Positions 27,460 to 36,234 of a stretch of DNA of 64,000 nucleotides are shown one piece after another (the stretch's first letter is position 1; the number at the start of each line of letters is the position of its first letter). This DNA is from an uncultured Porphyromonadaceae bacterium. Its GTDB lineage: Bacteria > Bacteroidota > Bacteroidia > Bacteroidales > Muribaculaceae. Location of the stretch: assembly GCA_900544305.1 (NCBI GenBank), contig UQUV01000003.1, positions 1-64,000 of the forward strand, read 5' to 3'. A program made the translations under genes and the position numbers. The notes beneath the pieces are model-generated. The model was not told the DNA's origin. It saw nothing but the letters and a program-made list of their open reading frames with translations, and ran no database searches.

Positions 27460-28935
27460 ATGATGGAAGTCAGCAAAAAGCCAAAAAGACCACGGATTGG
27501 AGAAAGTCAAGAGATGAATGCGGAGAACGCGCATTTCGAAAAAGTAACCTACAACCCTAATTCCACTTACAGCTCTGACCAGCAGAAGTCAGAGTCAGGT
27601 ACTGCTACCGACTATAAAGAAAAAAGCTACAGCCAAAACAGCTACGGAAACAGAGGAGGTTACAACAACTACAATCGAAACAACTACAACAACCGCCAGG
27701 GCGGATACAACAACTACAATAACCGTCAGGGTGGATATAACAACTACAACAATCGTCAAGGAGGATACAACAACCGTCAACAGGGCGGATACAACCAACA
27801 GAACGATTACAACCAGCCGAACGAATACCGTCAACAAGGCGGATACAACAATTATCGCCAGGGCGGATACAACAACAATCGTCAGCAAGGCGGATACAAC
27901 AACCGTCAGCAAGGCGGATATAACAATAACCGTCAACAGGGCGGATACAACAACCGTCAGCAAGGCGGATATAACAACAACCGTCAACAAGGCGGATACA
28001 ACAACCGTCAGCAAGGCGGATACAACAACCGTCAACAGGGCGGATACAACAACCGTCAGCAAGGCGGATACAACAACCGTCAAGGTGGATACAACAACCG
28101 CCAGCAAGGCAACTTCAACAACAACCGTCGCGGCGGCAATTTCAACCGCCAGGGTGGACAACGCTTCACTCCGCGTCCTCAACCGGTTATCTACGATATG
28201 CCGATCATGGACCCGAACGAAGAAATCCGATTGAACAAGTTCATGGCAAATGCCGGCATCTGCTCACGCCGCGAAGCCGACGAACTGATTCAGCAAGGTC
28301 TTGTTAAGGTCAACGGTGTTGCCATCACTGAATTGGGTACAAAAATCAAACACGACGACGTTGTGGAATACAACGACAAGGTGGTTACACTTGAAAACAA
28401 GTGCTACATCCTGCTCAACAAACCGAAGGATTGCGTGACTACAAGCGACGACCCGGACGGACGTCTGACTGTTATGGATTTGGTGAAGAATGCCTGCAAG
28501 GAACGCATCTATCCGGTAGGCCGTCTTGACAGAAACACTACCGGCGTATTGCTTCTCACCAACGACGGTGACCTCGCTTCCAAGCTGACTCACCCGAAAT
28601 ACGTGAAGAAGAAAATCTACCAGGTTTGGACCGACAAGGACATCGCTGAAGAAGACATGCAGCGTCTGGCCGACGGCATCGAACTGGAAGACGGACCAAT
28701 CCACGCCGACGCTATCAGCTATGTCAACGACCACGACAAGAATCAGGCTGGTATCGAAATCCACTCAGGCCGCAACCGTATCGTTCGCCGTATGTTCGAA
28801 TCGCTCGGCTACCGCGTGACAAAACTCGACCGCGTGTACTTTGCCGGTTTGACGAAAAAGAACCTTCCGAGAGGCCGCTGGCGTTACCTCACTCAGGAAG
28901 AAGTAAACTTCTTGAAACAAGGTTCATTCGAATAG
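27460..28935 (+). CDS. rluB: RluB/RsuA-type pseudouridine synthase with a long Gly/Asn/Gln repeat N-terminus
   Basis: 491 residues in three parts. Residues 1-64 are polar. About 65-230 is a low-complexity array of GGYNNRQQ-type units rich in G, Y, N, R and Q. An S4 RNA-binding domain spans about 252-300 (IRLNKFMANAGICSRREADELI) and the catalytic domain about 313-480, with the catalytic Asp in YPVGRLDRNTTGVLLLTNDG. The enzyme isomerises a uridine, probably in 23S rRNA (RluB) although RsuA-like substrates cannot be excluded. Enzymes of this family are normally about 240-290 residues, so the extension is the odd part. Confidence 0.88.
   Translation: MMEVSKKPKRPRIGESQEMNAENAHFEKVTYNPNSTYSSDQQKSESGTATDYKEKSYSQNSYGNRGGYNNYNRNNYNNRQGGYNNYNNRQGGYNNYNNRQGGYNNRQQGGYNQQNDYNQPNEYRQQGGYNNYRQGGYNNNRQQGGYNNRQQGGYNNNRQQGGYNNRQQGGYNNNRQQGGYNNRQQGGYNNRQQGGYNNRQQGGYNNRQGGYNNRQQGNFNNNRRGGNFNRQGGQRFTPRPQPVIYDMPIMDPNEEIRLNKFMANAGICSRREADELIQQGLVKVNGVAITELGTKIKHDDVVEYNDKVVTLENKCYILLNKPKDCVTTSDDPDGRLTVMDLVKNACKERIYPVGRLDRNTTGVLLLTNDGDLASKLTHPKYVKKKIYQVWTDKDIAEEDMQRLADGIELEDGPIHADAISYVNDHDKNQAGIEIHSGRNRIVRRMFESLGYRVTKLDRVYFAGLTKKNLPRGRWRYLTQEEVNFLKQGSFE
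27652..28160 (+). repeat. in-frame minisatellite encoding GGYNNRQQ units
   Basis: About 500 bases of imperfect direct repeats, mostly 24 or 27 bases (GGATACAACAACCGTCAGCAA core), nearly identical between 27880 and 28090. It encodes the low-complexity segment of the pseudouridine synthase. Period lengths stay multiples of three, so gain or loss of units would keep the frame. Confidence 0.95.
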
Positions 28936-28960
28936 TGTGAATTAACAAAACCTAAATAAT

Positions 28961-28991
28961 CCTCCTGCTCCGCTCCTTGCGGAGAAGGAGG
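28961..28991 (+). terminator. stable GC-rich hairpin between rluB and asnS
   Basis: CCTCCT-G-CTCCGC pairs with GCGGAG-A-AGGAGG around TCCTT: 12 pairs and one mismatch. No T run follows and asnS starts 24 bases later, so it may be an attenuator or mRNA processing site and not a plain terminator. Confidence 0.55.
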
Positions 28992-29014
28992 TTACCATTT
29001 ATAATATACTTAAT

Positions 29015-30403
29015 ATGAAAAGAACAAAAATAGCGGAAATCTGGAATCCGGAACTCCTCAACACAGACGTATGCGTGAAAGGTTGGGTTAGAACCCGCAG
29101 AGGTAACAAACACGTTCAGTTCGTTGCCCTCAACGACGGCTCGACTATCAAGAACATACAGATTGTGTTCGACATGCAGAAGTTCACGGAAGAGGAACTG
29201 AAGCCTATCACTACCGGCGCGAGCATCCATGTTGAAGGTAAGCTGGTAGAATCGCAGGGAAAAGGACAGACTGCAGAAATACAGGCAGAAACACTTGAAA
29301 TCTACGGTACTGCAGATGCCAACGAATATCCGTTGCAGAAGAAAGGCCACACGCTCGAATTCTTGCGCGAAAAAGCACACTTGCGCCCGCGTACAAACAC
29401 ATTCGGAGCTGTGTTGCGCATTCGCCACACTTTGGCTTTTGCCATCCACAAATTCTTCAACGAACGCGGATTCTTCTACCTCAATACTCCGCTCATCACA
29501 GCCAGTGACTGCGAAGGTGCAGGAGCTATGTTCCAGGTAACTACGCTCAACCTCAACGACCTTCCTAAGACTGAAGACGGTGCAGTGGACTATTCACTGG
29601 ACTTCTTCGGCAAACCGGCAAGCCTTACTGTTTCCGGACAGCTGGAAGGCGAACTCGGAGCAACAGCTCTCGGAGCCATCTACACATTCGGCCCGACATT
29701 CCGTGCTGAAAACTCCAACACTCCGCGCCACTTGTCAGAATTCTGGATGGTTGAACCGGAAGTTGCGTTCAACGACATCAACGACAACATGGAGCTGGCT
29801 GAGGATTTCATCAAATATTGTATCAACTACGCACTCGAAAATGCAGCCGACGATATCGAATTCCTTGCCAAGATGTACGACGAAGAACTTATCGACCGTC
29901 TGAAATTCGTTGTCAACAACGATTTCGTTCGCCTTACATACACAGAAGGTGTGAAAATCTTGGAAGAATCAGGCCATAAATTCGAGTTCCCGGTATTCTG
30001 GGGTGCTGACCTGCAAAGCGAACACGAACGCTACCTGGTAGAAGAGCATTTCAAGAAGCCGGTTATCCTGACCGACTATCCGAAGGAAATCAAGGCCTTC
30101 TACATGAAGCAGAACGAAGACGGAAAGACAGTACGCGCAATGGACGTACTCTTCCCGAAAATCGGCGAAATCATCGGTGGTTCAGAACGTGAAGAAAACT
30201 ACGAAAAGTTGGCAAAACGCATCGAAGAACTGGGTATTCCGATGAAGGATATGTGGTGGTATCTCGACACACGCCGCTTCGGTACAGTACCTCACGCAGG
30301 TTTCGGTCTGGGCTTCGAACGCCTCATCCTGTTCGTAACAGGCATGACCAATATCCGCGACGTGATTCCTTTCCCACGTACTCCGAACAACTGCGAATTC
30401 TAA
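29015..30403 (+). CDS. asnS: asparaginyl-tRNA synthetase
   Basis: A 462-residue class II synthetase. An OB-fold anticodon-binding domain occupies about 1-110 (VKGWVRTRRGNKHVQFVALNDGS). The catalytic core has motif 2 around FGPTFRAENSNTPRHLSEFWMVEPE (about 230-254) and motif 3 in GFGLGFERLILFVTGMTNIRDVIPFPR at the C-terminus. It charges tRNA-Asn with asparagine. A GC-rich hairpin precedes it and a strong terminator follows; no promoter box was recognised, so it may share rluB transcripts. Confidence 0.97.
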   Translation: MKRTKIAEIWNPELLNTDVCVKGWVRTRRGNKHVQFVALNDGSTIKNIQIVFDMQKFTEEELKPITTGASIHVEGKLVESQGKGQTAEIQAETLEIYGTADANEYPLQKKGHTLEFLREKAHLRPRTNTFGAVLRIRHTLAFAIHKFFNERGFFYLNTPLITASDCEGAGAMFQVTTLNLNDLPKTEDGAVDYSLDFFGKPASLTVSGQLEGELGATALGAIYTFGPTFRAENSNTPRHLSEFWMVEPEVAFNDINDNMELAEDFIKYCINYALENAADDIEFLAKMYDEELIDRLKFVVNNDFVRLTYTEGVKILEESGHKFEFPVFWGADLQSEHERYLVEEHFKKPVILTDYPKEIKAFYMKQNEDGKTVRAMDVLFPKIGEIIGGSEREENYEKLAKRIEELGIPMKDMWWYLDTRRFGTVPHAGFGLGFERLILFVTGMTNIRDVIPFPRTPNNCEF

Positions 30404-30430
30404 TCTATCCGCATATAGAAAACCCAAACT

Positions 30431-30468
30431 AAACAGGTATGCCGCCCGGTCGGTGTACCTGTTTTTTT
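30431..30468 (+). terminator. terminator after asnS
   Basis: AAACAGGTA (30431-30439) pairs with TACCTGTTT (30456-30464), followed by T residues to 30468. Confidence 0.9.
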
Positions 30469-30473
30469 ATAGA

Positions 30474-30508
30474 CAAAAAGCCCCGGCCGCCTGATGCAAC
30501 CGGGACTT
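30474..30508 (-). terminator. terminator after the type IX cargo gene
   Basis: AAGCCCCGG (30478-30486) pairs with CCGGGACTT (30500-30508), one mismatch; T run on the minus strand. Confidence 0.8.
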
Positions 30509-30527
30509 CCTTCCGTCTAAATACAAT

Positions 30528-32441
30528 TTATTTCACCGCTACTTTTTTCACCATCGACTGGCCATCGACTGTAACTTTAACAATGTAAAGTCCAGCAGAC
30601 AAGCCCTCAGTTCCCGTTTCCATTCCGGAAGCGTTGAACACCTTTACAGTGTCGTAATCACCTTCCACCACGATACGGCTGTCAGTGCCATACACATTCA
30701 CGCCGGCAAGTTCCACTTCTGCAACAGATGCACCTACCGTCGCAGCTTCCTTCGTTGCCGAATTCAGTACATAGCGGTCGTTGTCCGCACCGTCCCAACT
30801 ATCGGAAATAAAGGCCACGATGCGAAGTTCATCAAGATTGATCGTGACTTTGTTTCCCGTCACAATCGTACCGTTACCATTGTTATATGACACGGGCACA
30901 ACACCTTTGAATGTCATATCATAGCTTCCGTCCGTATTTACCTGCAAATCATCACCGCCCGCAGCTGTCAGATACAGAATCGGGAAATGGTCATGCATAT
31001 AGTTCTGAGCATTTTTCTGAAAAGACGAATAATTACTGTGAGTTACAGCTACCGTTATTTTTTTGTTATCGGGAGTCACAATACAATTTCCGCTGACATT
31101 GACCGTGAGTTCACGCGTTTCTACATCATAAGAATCCGAAATCTTCAATGAAGCCAAACCGTCCTGCTGCAAGAAATCAGCAATCAGGTCACCAGTCCAC
31201 TGCATGGCGTTGAAAGCATTACTTCCTAAAGCATCAAACCACATACGGTCGCCCATCGTACCCGGAGAGTAGTTCACTCCAAATTCTGCAGCAGTTTCAA
31301 CACTCTCATCAATTGTAAACAAGTCGGCACGATAACCGGCATGATGATAAATACGTGCCACACGGTCCTCATAACCGACAATAGCTTCATCTATCGCTTC
31401 TTTTCCTTGGGGACTATAACCACAGAACTGGCTATAGAATTTTTCCATCAGCAATGTACGCTCTACAGCCTCCTGCTTGTCATAAGCATAAAACTTATAG
31501 CTTTCTTCCGATTGTAAAATCGGCTTGTCATTTACATGTGTCACCACATACGAGAAATCCACATCGTCCGTAATCGTAATAGCCGGCAGTGGCATGCTCA
31601 TGATATTGAGTGAATTCGGACCGACAGGCGTAGAGAACTCTAATTTTTCGGTATCCGTAACACCGTTAACCGAATAGTCAACCGTCACACTCTCTACCGA
31701 TCCGAATGAATTGTTTACAAATTGAATGTTAGGAATTACCTCACTACCCTTCGGCCAATATTTAAATATCGAAGAAGAAAGGAAGGTAACTGTCTCTAAC
31801 TTACTTTCATCTCCACCGACCAATACCTGAATCATCGGATGACCCAAATCACTAAAATCAGGTTCAGTAGCCAAATCAATATACTCACCATTCAGATAAG
31901 CAAATGACATTTCCGTTTCAGAATCATCCAATCCGGAAGCATCGAACATCGCAGGATAACTTGACTCCTGAACATCCATTTTATAGCCGACATACAAATT
32001 CTCCGAAGCATCAATTGTCAAAGGAGCATCCAGTTTCACATAATTCCAACCCCCGGAAAGAGCATCGACTTTTTTTGAGGCCACCTCTGTCGCCGTAGCT
32101 GCAGAACTGCCCTTCATTACAAAAATCGTAACATCCGACACAGTTTCGGATACAGCAACACCGATCACAGATACTTGCAACCCGTCGTAATCAAACAATT
32201 TGTCGGTCTGCAATCCTGCAACTGCGCCAAAACTGGCCTTCTGTCCGGCTCCAAACGAATAATAACGGCCGCTTTCAACAGCATTTGTCAGCCATTTCAA
32301 CTCGTCGGATTCTGATGCCTGTGCCATTTTCGACATTTCACGGGACGGCATTTCTCGGGACAACATTTTTTTGAACTCCTGACCATAAAGGCCCGTTGCA
32401 ACAAAGCACAACGACAAAACTGATAGTAAAAGTTTTTTCAT
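30528..32441 (-). CDS. Omp28-like secreted protein with type IX sorting tail
   Basis: A 637-residue exported protein (signal peptide to about LYGQ, residue 21). Residues about 45-200 form a beta-sandwich-like region. Near 325-440 is an Omp28/thioredoxin-like domain: LLMEKFYSQFCGYSPQGKEAID; the family usually has CGxCP here, so the second Cys is replaced by Ser. The C-terminus is a type A sorting domain (VKVFNASGMETGTEGLSAGLYIVKVTVDGQSMVKKVAVK). It is therefore a probable PorU/PorV-dependent surface protein. Transcription likely starts from repeat copy C. Confidence 0.8.
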   Translation of the reverse strand: MKKLLLSVLSLCFVATGLYGQEFKKMLSREMPSREMSKMAQASESDELKWLTNAVESGRYYSFGAGQKASFGAVAGLQTDKLFDYDGLQVSVIGVAVSETVSDVTIFVMKGSSAATATEVASKKVDALSGGWNYVKLDAPLTIDASENLYVGYKMDVQESSYPAMFDASGLDDSETEMSFAYLNGEYIDLATEPDFSDLGHPMIQVLVGGDESKLETVTFLSSSIFKYWPKGSEVIPNIQFVNNSFGSVESVTVDYSVNGVTDTEKLEFSTPVGPNSLNIMSMPLPAITITDDVDFSYVVTHVNDKPILQSEESYKFYAYDKQEAVERTLLMEKFYSQFCGYSPQGKEAIDEAIVGYEDRVARIYHHAGYRADLFTIDESVETAAEFGVNYSPGTMGDRMWFDALGSNAFNAMQWTGDLIADFLQQDGLASLKISDSYDVETRELTVNVSGNCIVTPDNKKITVAVTHSNYSSFQKNAQNYMHDHFPILYLTAAGGDDLQVNTDGSYDMTFKGVVPVSYNNGNGTIVTGNKVTINLDELRIVAFISDSWDGADNDRYVLNSATKEAATVGASVAEVELAGVNVYGTDSRIVVEGDYDTVKVFNASGMETGTEGLSAGLYIVKVTVDGQSMVKKVAVK

Positions 32442-32576
32442 CGGTATAATTTATTTGTTAGTTTTTCCTCTATTTCAGCGAATAAGCCAATAACATAATT
32501 ACCCTACTCCTATTATATAACAAAAGCATTAAATCATACTTGTTTAAGTTTTATGCAAAGGCTCATTCTAATGATA

Positions 32577-32657
32577 CAAATATAGCGAAAGGCGAAAGCA
32601 GAAAACCAAACTTGATTGAGTTTTATGCTAAGCCGCATCCTATATTTTACAAATATA
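32577..32657 (-). repeat. promoter-carrying repeat, copy C (73-base variant)
   Basis: Boxes CAAATATA at 32577-32584 and 32650-32657 read TATATTTG on the minus strand, 73 bases apart. It keeps the TAAGCCGCATCCTAT and CGAAAGGCGAAAGCAG parts of the 83-base units but lacks the GAAAAC...GTTTTC palindrome. A decayed further piece lies at 32538-32576. It points to the cargo gene at 30528-32441. Confidence 0.8.
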
Positions 32658-32786
32658 GAGAAATCCGATTTAAACTACAATTTTTAACTAAAAAACTTCA
32701 TTTACTATAAACATTTAAATTAAAATTCAGAATTAATTCAGAATCTGACATAAAATTTGCAACGACAACTTTAATATATTACTACT

Positions 32787-34082
32787 ATGGATACAAAACA
32801 TTTGTCAAAATTGGCACTGATAGCGGGCGTTTTTACACTCTTTGCTTGCAACGAAACGGGAAATGAACCTACCATCAGCATCCTACCAGAGGCTGTTGTA
32901 AACAATTTCAACCAAATGTACCCGAATGCAACCAACATTTCTTGGGAACAAAAAGGTGAATATGCAGTGGCGTCGTTCAGCCAGCCGCAAACGAAGGCTG
33001 CCGAACACAACACGAAAGCCTGGTTTCACATGACAAGTGCGGAATGGGGAATGACTGATATGGATATTCCGTTCAATATGCTTCCACAGGCAGTTCTCTC
33101 AGCGTTCAATGAAAGCGAATATTCCAAAACGCCGTGGACACATGACGATGAAGCCGACAAAATACAGCGTAAGAACGCTGAAACACTTTATGTGATTGAT
33201 GTGGAAAAAACAGAAAACGGCACTGAAACGGATATCGACCTCTACTACTCGGAAGACGGTATTCTTGTAAAAACCGTGGTTGATGCTGAAAAGGACAATG
33301 ACTACGAAAACATGCTGCCGCAAACTCCGACATCGGGAATAGATGCATGGCTCAAGGAAAACTATTCGGAAGCACGTATCATCGACATTGACAAGGAAGA
33401 CGGTTTGACGGAAGTGGAAATCATCGACAACCGCTTGGTTCGCGAAATTCTGTTTACGGCTTCCGGCGAATGGCTGTTGACAAAAACAGAGTTACATGCA
33501 TCCAATGTTCCGGCGTTGGTGATGGACGCTCTGAAAGCCACGGAGCAGTTTGCAAAATATCCAAAAATTGACGACATCGACGAATACATCACCAAGGCAA
33601 ACGGCACTTACTATAAATTTGAACTCGAATCAAACTACGGCAGTACGGATGTATATATTGCCGCCGACGGCAATGTCATCGACAAACCGGCACTGCCCGA
33701 AAACACTCCGTCCATCACTGTCGACAAGGTCCTTCAAGATGCTGTCGAGAAACTTTATCCGGGCGCAGTAATTGTCGGCAAGGAATATGACGACGGCTAC
33801 CTTTGCCTGGAAGTACGCCACGAAGGCTATGAAAAGGAAATCCGCTTTAACGGAAAAATGGAATGGACTGGCAGCAGCTGGGATATGAATTGGACCGCTG
33901 TTCCGGAAATAATCAAAAACGCCGTCAACAACGAGTTCGCCAATGCCAAAGTGGACGACGACATTGAATATCATCATCTTCCGGCCAACAGTTTCTACGA
34001 AGTGGAAGTAGAACAGGGAGGAAAAGATTGGGTGCTGCATATCAGCGACAACGGAACCATCACCAAACGCTATGAGGACTAA
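32787..34082 (+). CDS. PepSY-like multi-domain lipoprotein
   Basis: A 431-residue protein with lipobox FACN (Cys near 21). It contains at least three PepSY-like (beta-lactamase-inhibitor-like fold) repeats, each starting with a helix such as LPEAVVNNFNQMYPNATNISWEQKG (about 34-58), then VLQDAVEKLYPGAVIVGKEYDDG (about 315-337) and EIIKNAVNNEFANAKVDD (about 373-390). Members are Bacteroidetes cell-envelope proteins of unknown role. Highly acidic overall. A strong terminator follows. Confidence 0.75.
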   Translation: MDTKHLSKLALIAGVFTLFACNETGNEPTISILPEAVVNNFNQMYPNATNISWEQKGEYAVASFSQPQTKAAEHNTKAWFHMTSAEWGMTDMDIPFNMLPQAVLSAFNESEYSKTPWTHDDEADKIQRKNAETLYVIDVEKTENGTETDIDLYYSEDGILVKTVVDAEKDNDYENMLPQTPTSGIDAWLKENYSEARIIDIDKEDGLTEVEIIDNRLVREILFTASGEWLLTKTELHASNVPALVMDALKATEQFAKYPKIDDIDEYITKANGTYYKFELESNYGSTDVYIAADGNVIDKPALPENTPSITVDKVLQDAVEKLYPGAVIVGKEYDDGYLCLEVRHEGYEKEIRFNGKMEWTGSSWDMNWTAVPEIIKNAVNNEFANAKVDDDIEYHHLPANSFYEVEVEQGGKDWVLHISDNGTITKRYED

Positions 34083-34105
34083 CCCACTACGCCCCAACTG
34101 AACAC

Positions 34106-34140
34106 AACGGCAACCGCACTCGCGGCTGCCGTTCTTTTTT
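34106..34140 (+). terminator. terminator after the PepSY-like gene
   Basis: AACGGCAACCGC (34106-34117) pairs with GCGGCTGCCGTT (34122-34133), one mismatch, four-base loop, then a T run. Confidence 0.92.
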
Positions 34141-34185
34141 GCTTTCTTTTTTATCGGAGGCCGAATCTTGAACACTTTTTTTCTG

Positions 34186-34193
34186 TAACTTTG
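34186..34193 (+). promoter_or_regulatory. -7 box (TAACTTTG) for the MATE gene
   Basis: Exact TAnnTTTG match, 56 bases before the start codon. Confidence 0.6.
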
Positions 34194-34248
34194 CACCGCT
34201 AAAAAAGGACTGTTCCCCGAAAGAAAGATTTGTTTTAGTTACTGCCGT

Positions 34249-35613
34249 ATGATGGAAAAAGGAATTGAAACCACCGACAAACGTTCGCTCCGCAAGAAAC
34301 TGGCAAAACTTGCGCTGCCTATCTTTATAGAAACGCTCCTGATTATGATGTTGGGAACCGTCGACACCGTAATGCTTTCGCAGCACAGCGACGAAAGTGT
34401 GGCTGCCGTAGGAGTCGTCAACCAAATCGTAATGCTCTGTTTTCTGATTTTTGAAGTCATCAACCTGGGAACATCAGTGCTTTGTTCGCAATACATCGGA
34501 GCGGGCATGAAAAAACGCATGGTGACAGTGGTTGGAATTTCGCTCATCGTAAACCTTGTGGTAGGACTGGCAGTCAGCGCCTTCCTGTTTCTCGATGCAC
34601 ATACCATTCTCGGCTGGATGGGTCTTAACGAACAGCTTATGCCTGACGGTCTTGCCTATATGCGCATTGTCGGTGCCTTCGCTTTTTTTCAGGCCATTTC
34701 GCTCACCGCTTCCGCTACGCTACGAGCCGCCAACAAGGCAGTCTACCCGATGGCAGTTACACTCGTTGTCAACATCATGAACATCATCGGCAACTACTCG
34801 CTGATTTTCGGTAAATTCGGACTGCCGACACTGGGAGTGGAAGGAGCCGCCATCTCTACAGCACTTAGCCGCGGAGTGGCGATGATTATCCTGCTGACCA
34901 TCATGCACCGCCGACTGATTCCAAGTTTCCCGCTCTCCTATTTCCGCCCGTTCCCATGGCACGAATTCCGCAACCTGATGAAAATCGGTCTGCCCTCGGC
35001 TGGTGAACAGATTTCCTACAATTCCTCGCAGCTCATCATCACCTATTTCATCAATATGCTAGGTGTAGAAGCACTGGCTACGCGAACCTACTGCGTGAAC
35101 ATCATCATGTTCGTATTTCTGTTCAGTATTGCCATTGCCCAAGGTGGAGCTATCTGTATCGGCCACCTCGTCGGCGAAGGGAAAAAGCATGCGGCATACA
35201 TTCTCGGAAACTATGTGATGAAAAAAGCGGCCAGCATCACGCTGCTGCTGTCCGTATGCATAGCCATCAGCGGACCGTATATTGTCAACCTGTTGACCGA
35301 CAATCCGACGATCATCAGTCTATGCACCACTATTCTATGGATTGATGTCGTACTTGAAATTGGCCGTCCAATCAACATCTACGCCACCAATGCCCTGCGT
35401 GCCGCCGGCGATGTCAATTTCCCGTTCATTATCGGTGTCATTGTCATGTGGAGTGTAGCCGTGGCTTTCGGCTATGTGCTGGGCATCACGCTCGGACTCG
35501 GTATCATCGGTATGTGGTGGGCATTTGTGCTCGACGAGAATATCCGCGGCATTCTGTTTACCATCCGCTGGCGAAGCAAAAAATGGCAGACAAAAGGATT
35601 TGTCAACAACTAA
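34249..35613 (+). CDS. MATE-family efflux transporter
   Basis: A 454-residue inner-membrane protein with about 12 predicted helices in two related halves. Family marks include LPIFIETLLIMMLGTVDTVMLSQHSDESVAAVGVVNQI in the first half and LMKIGLPSAGEQISYNSSQLIITYFINMLG in the second. MATE proteins export drugs or metabolites against Na+ or H+. It belongs to the DinF/NorM-like branch common in Bacteroidales; the substrate is not predictable. It begins at ATG 34249 (MMEK); the second Met is possible. Confidence 0.92.
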   Translation: MMEKGIETTDKRSLRKKLAKLALPIFIETLLIMMLGTVDTVMLSQHSDESVAAVGVVNQIVMLCFLIFEVINLGTSVLCSQYIGAGMKKRMVTVVGISLIVNLVVGLAVSAFLFLDAHTILGWMGLNEQLMPDGLAYMRIVGAFAFFQAISLTASATLRAANKAVYPMAVTLVVNIMNIIGNYSLIFGKFGLPTLGVEGAAISTALSRGVAMIILLTIMHRRLIPSFPLSYFRPFPWHEFRNLMKIGLPSAGEQISYNSSQLIITYFINMLGVEALATRTYCVNIIMFVFLFSIAIAQGGAICIGHLVGEGKKHAAYILGNYVMKKAASITLLLSVCIAISGPYIVNLLTDNPTIISLCTTILWIDVVLEIGRPINIYATNALRAAGDVNFPFIIGVIVMWSVAVAFGYVLGITLGLGIIGMWWAFVLDENIRGILFTIRWRSKKWQTKGFVNN

Positions 35614-35621
35614 AAATAACG

Positions 35622-35657
35622 AGCCGCCGCAACGTCATTCCAGACATTGCGGCGGCT
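35622..35657. terminator. GC-rich hairpin between convergent MATE and pncA genes
   Basis: AGCCGCCGCAA (35622-35632) pairs perfectly with TTGCGGCGGCT (35647-35657). T runs are short on both sides; the position suggests a shared terminator. Confidence 0.7.
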
Positions 35658-35676
35658 AGGTTTATGTATCATACTG

Positions 35677-36234
35677 CTATCTTAGCGTGGCAAGATATTT
35701 TCTCAACGTTTTGCCCCCGTCAATCGAAGCGATGCCTTCTTCATAGATAGTCGGATGCAAAGGTTGCAGGTTTTTCAGCGTTTCCAATACGCAATAGTCG
35801 CCGGCAAGACCACAGACAATGATTTCACCGTTTTTGGGGAACGTACAGCTATCCGTAGCCGTATGAGCCACTATCCCGTCTGCGGTTTCTTCCAGACGAG
35901 AAAACGCACCGTATTCCTCTTCTTCATCCCGTTCACCCTTACGCACTACCTGATACGGCATGCCGCGACGTTCTACGACCGCCAACATATCGGGATGGAT
36001 TTCCGACCCGCGCTCGCCCTGAACGCAATGCACCGGCCACGGGCCTCCGTTTTCACGAAACGAGCAGTGACGGCGTGAATGCCAGTCGACCGTAAACACC
36101 ACCTTGTCGAAACTTTCCGTTTCAAGCAAACGCAGCACCCCTTCGGCCACCTTATCCGCACCCGGCACCTGCAACGGCGCCCCTTCTTCGTAAAAATCAC
36201 GTTGAAAATCAACGATTACCAAAGTCTTAGTCAT
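35677..36234 (-). CDS. pncA: nicotinamidase (isochorismatase-fold)
   Basis: 185 residues from ATG at 36234 (MTKTLVIVDFQRDF); the longer frame to 36294 lies inside the upstream gene. The triad is visible: Asp in VDFQRDF, Lys in VVRKGERDEE, Cys in VCGLAGDYCVLET; metal ligands in TVDWHSRRHCSF. It hydrolyses nicotinamide to nicotinate and ammonia in NAD salvage. The start overlaps the stop of the RyR/channel gene by eight bases (ATGACTAA), so the two are probably translationally coupled. That pairing of NAD salvage with a RyR channel is the notable point. Confidence 0.85.
   Translation of the reverse strand: MTKTLVIVDFQRDFYEEGAPLQVPGADKVAEGVLRLLETESFDKVVFTVDWHSRRHCSFRENGGPWPVHCVQGERGSEIHPDMLAVVERRGMPYQVVRKGERDEEEEYGAFSRLEETADGIVAHTATDSCTFPKNGEIIVCGLAGDYCVLETLKNLQPLHPTIYEEGIASIDGGKTLRKYLATLR

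Noticed and set aside
27595..28182. 195-residue valine-rich frame on the minus strand
   Set aside because: It is the complement of the GGYNNRQQ repeat array; composition follows from the DNA repeats and the plus frame continues into a real enzyme.
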